Of a DNA stretch of 64,000 nucleotides, positions 62,914-64,000 are shown in pieces. Numbering within the stretch: position 1 is the first letter of the stretch; the number at the start of each line of letters is the position of its first letter. This DNA comes from Haloarcula limicola (GTDB taxonomy: Archaea; Halobacteriota; Halobacteria; Halobacteriales; Haloarculaceae), in NCBI RefSeq assembly GCF_010119205.1, contig NZ_WRXM01000001.1:1550001-1614000 (forward strand). Reading direction: 5' to 3'. The position numbers and the translations under genes are program-made. Under the pieces are notes generated by a model, which was not told the DNA's origin, did no database searches, and worked only from the letters and a program-made list of their open reading frames with translations.

Positions 62914-64000
62914 ATGGGTGCGATAGAGGACATTTACGGCGACCTGGAGACGGACGTCTCCGAGGAGGAGTTTCGGGAGGCCGTCGAGGAGAAGGTCGAA
63001 CAGATGGGAGGGCTCGCGGACGAGGAGACGGCCGCGATGCTACTGGCCCACGAGCTCAACGAGGGCGAGGTCGAGACCGTCGCCGACATCGAACCCGGGA
63101 TGGACGAGGTGAAGTTCATCGCGAAGGTGATGGCCGTCGGCGAGTTGCGGACCTTCGAGCGCGACGGCGAGGACGAGGACGGCCGGGTCATCAACGTCGA
63201 CGCCGCCGACGAGACCGCGAGCGTCCGACTGGCCTTCTGGGACGGGCAGGCCGTCGACATCGACGAGGGGGGGCTCGAAGTGGGCGATGTGCTCCGCGTG
63301 AAGGGCCGGCCGCAGGACGGCTACAACGGCCTCGAAGTCTCCGTCGACAAGGCCGAACCCGACGAGGACGCGACCGTCGACGTCGAACCCGGCGAGGGCG
63401 CGACCGCCGCGTCGCTGACGATGGGGCAGTCCGACGTGAACCTCCGCGGACTGGTCCTCGACACCGACGCCGTCCGGACGTTCGACCGCGACGACGGCAG
63501 CGAGGGCCGCGTCTCGAACCTGCTGCTCGGCGACGAGACCGGCCGTATCCGGGTGACGATGTGGGACGACCAGGCCGACCGCGCCGAGGAGATCGACCCC
63601 GGCGCGGCCGTCGAGGTGGTCGACGGCTACGTCCGCGAGCGCGACGGCTCGCTCGAACTGCACGTCGGCGAGGACGGGGCCGTCGACGAGGTCGAGGACT
63701 CGGTGGCTTTCGAACCCGACGCCGACCCCATCGAAAGCGTCGAGATCGACGAGACGGTCGACATCGCGGGCGTCGTGCGCTCGACCGACCCGGTCCGGAC
63801 GTTCGACCGCGACGACGGCAGCGAGGGCCAGGTTCGGAACATCCGGATTCAGGACGCCACCGGCGACATCCGCGTGGCGCTGTGGGGCGATAAGGCCGAC
63901 AAGGAGATCGCGCCGGGCGACGAGGTGCTGGCCGCCGACGTGGAGATCCAGGACGGCTGGCAGGACGACAAGGAGGCGTCGGCCAACTGGGCCTCCTCCG
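62914..64000 (+). CDS. replication protein A-like single-stranded DNA-binding protein, 3' end outside window
   Basis: At least 362 residues are visible and the frame runs off the end. The protein has a helical N-terminal region (YGDLETDVSEEEFREAVEEK) and three repeats of an OB-fold unit, each with a VRTFDRDDGSEGxVxN-type strand (near residues 90, 190 and 295). This is the haloarchaeal RPA pattern. RPA coats single-stranded DNA in replication and repair. The ATG at 62914 starts the conserved MGAIEDIYGDLE. Confidence 0.92.
   Translation, partial: MGAIEDIYGDLETDVSEEEFREAVEEKVEQMGGLADEETAAMLLAHELNEGEVETVADIEPGMDEVKFIAKVMAVGELRTFERDGEDEDGRVINVDAADETASVRLAFWDGQAVDIDEGGLEVGDVLRVKGRPQDGYNGLEVSVDKAEPDEDATVDVEPGEGATAASLTMGQSDVNLRGLVLDTDAVRTFDRDDGSEGRVSNLLLGDETGRIRVTMWDDQADRAEEIDPGAAVEVVDGYVRERDGSLELHVGEDGAVDEVEDSVAFEPDADPIESVEIDETVDIAGVVRSTDPVRTFDRDDGSEGQVRNIRIQDATGDIRVALWGDKADKEIAPGDEVLAADVEIQDGWQDDKEASANWASS

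Overview
The window is chromosomal DNA of a haloarchaeon (class Halobacteria). The evidence is very high GC, acidic proteins, a split archaeal RNA polymerase (B''/B' and A'/A''), archaeal EF-2 and EF-1alpha, F420 and tetrahydromethanopterin enzymes, Tat-lipobox lipoproteins, and many leaderless genes with a TATA box about 27 bp before the start codon. Codon use suggests something near Haloarculaceae, but I cannot fix the genus. About 70 protein genes and five tRNA genes are supported. I see no insertion sequence, integrase, CRISPR array or rRNA.

Layout. 1-7.7 kb: membrane protein, ASCH-domain protein, NOG1-type GTPase, Ca2+/Na+ antiporter, SIMPL protein, DUF389 protein, then the overlapping F420 genes cofE and a mer-like reductase. 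7.9-12.1 kb: a MoxR / DUF58 / transglutaminase operon, followed by an eIF1 (SUI1) homologue. 12.5-16.8 kb: a regulator divergent from a GntP permease, EngB GTPase, phosphodiesterase, winged-helix protein and an unknown protein. 17.4-38.9 kb is the core gene-expression region: tRNA-Asp, rpoH-B''-B'-A'-A''-nusA, rpsL-rpsG, fusA, tuf-rpsJ and tRNA-Ala. It is interrupted by an antisense chemotaxis transducer, a biotin ECF transporter (bioY-ecfA-ecfT), a metallopeptidase-like protein and an ACT-domain/homoserine dehydrogenase pair. 38.9-40.1 kb: tRNA-Phe, a 39-residue zinc ribbon and tRNA-Val, set among tRNA-derived repeats. 40.1-45.6 kb: DUF192 protein, ABC exporter, a divergent pair of paralogous cupins, an SDR-like protein and a membrane protein. 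45.7-50.5 kb: a cytochrome oxidase cluster (II, fused I-III, IV) and a Tat lipoprotein. 50.6-55.3 kb: a creatininase relic, small haloarchaeal proteins, archaeal dihydroneopterin aldolase, the NAD-dependent glucose-6-phosphate dehydrogenase azf, a low-GC small membrane gene and a DUF309 protein. 55.4-61.7 kb: a likely surface-glycan or glycolipid cluster. 61.8-64 kb: tRNA-Arg with repeats, a lipoprotein and an RPA-like protein cut by the window end.

The most unusual structure is not a protein. On the 3' side of all five tRNA genes lie partial copies of that tRNA's own 3' end (acceptor strand, usually with T arm). Four of these loci pair an inverted T arm, a hairpin and a second T arm in the opposite orientation. 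Two non-tRNA hairpin modules recur between loci: one at Phe and Arg, one at Asp and Val. At Asp and Arg, about 50 nt holding two hairpins is inserted at the same place, between acceptor strand and T arm. This looks like a family of tRNA-targeted hairpin elements or remains of repeated integration. Other points of note are a 12-codon leader with an embedded Shine-Dalgarno site before the ACT-domain gene, a leaderless micro-ORF before the RPA gene, and a 19-bp palindrome between the divergent cupins.
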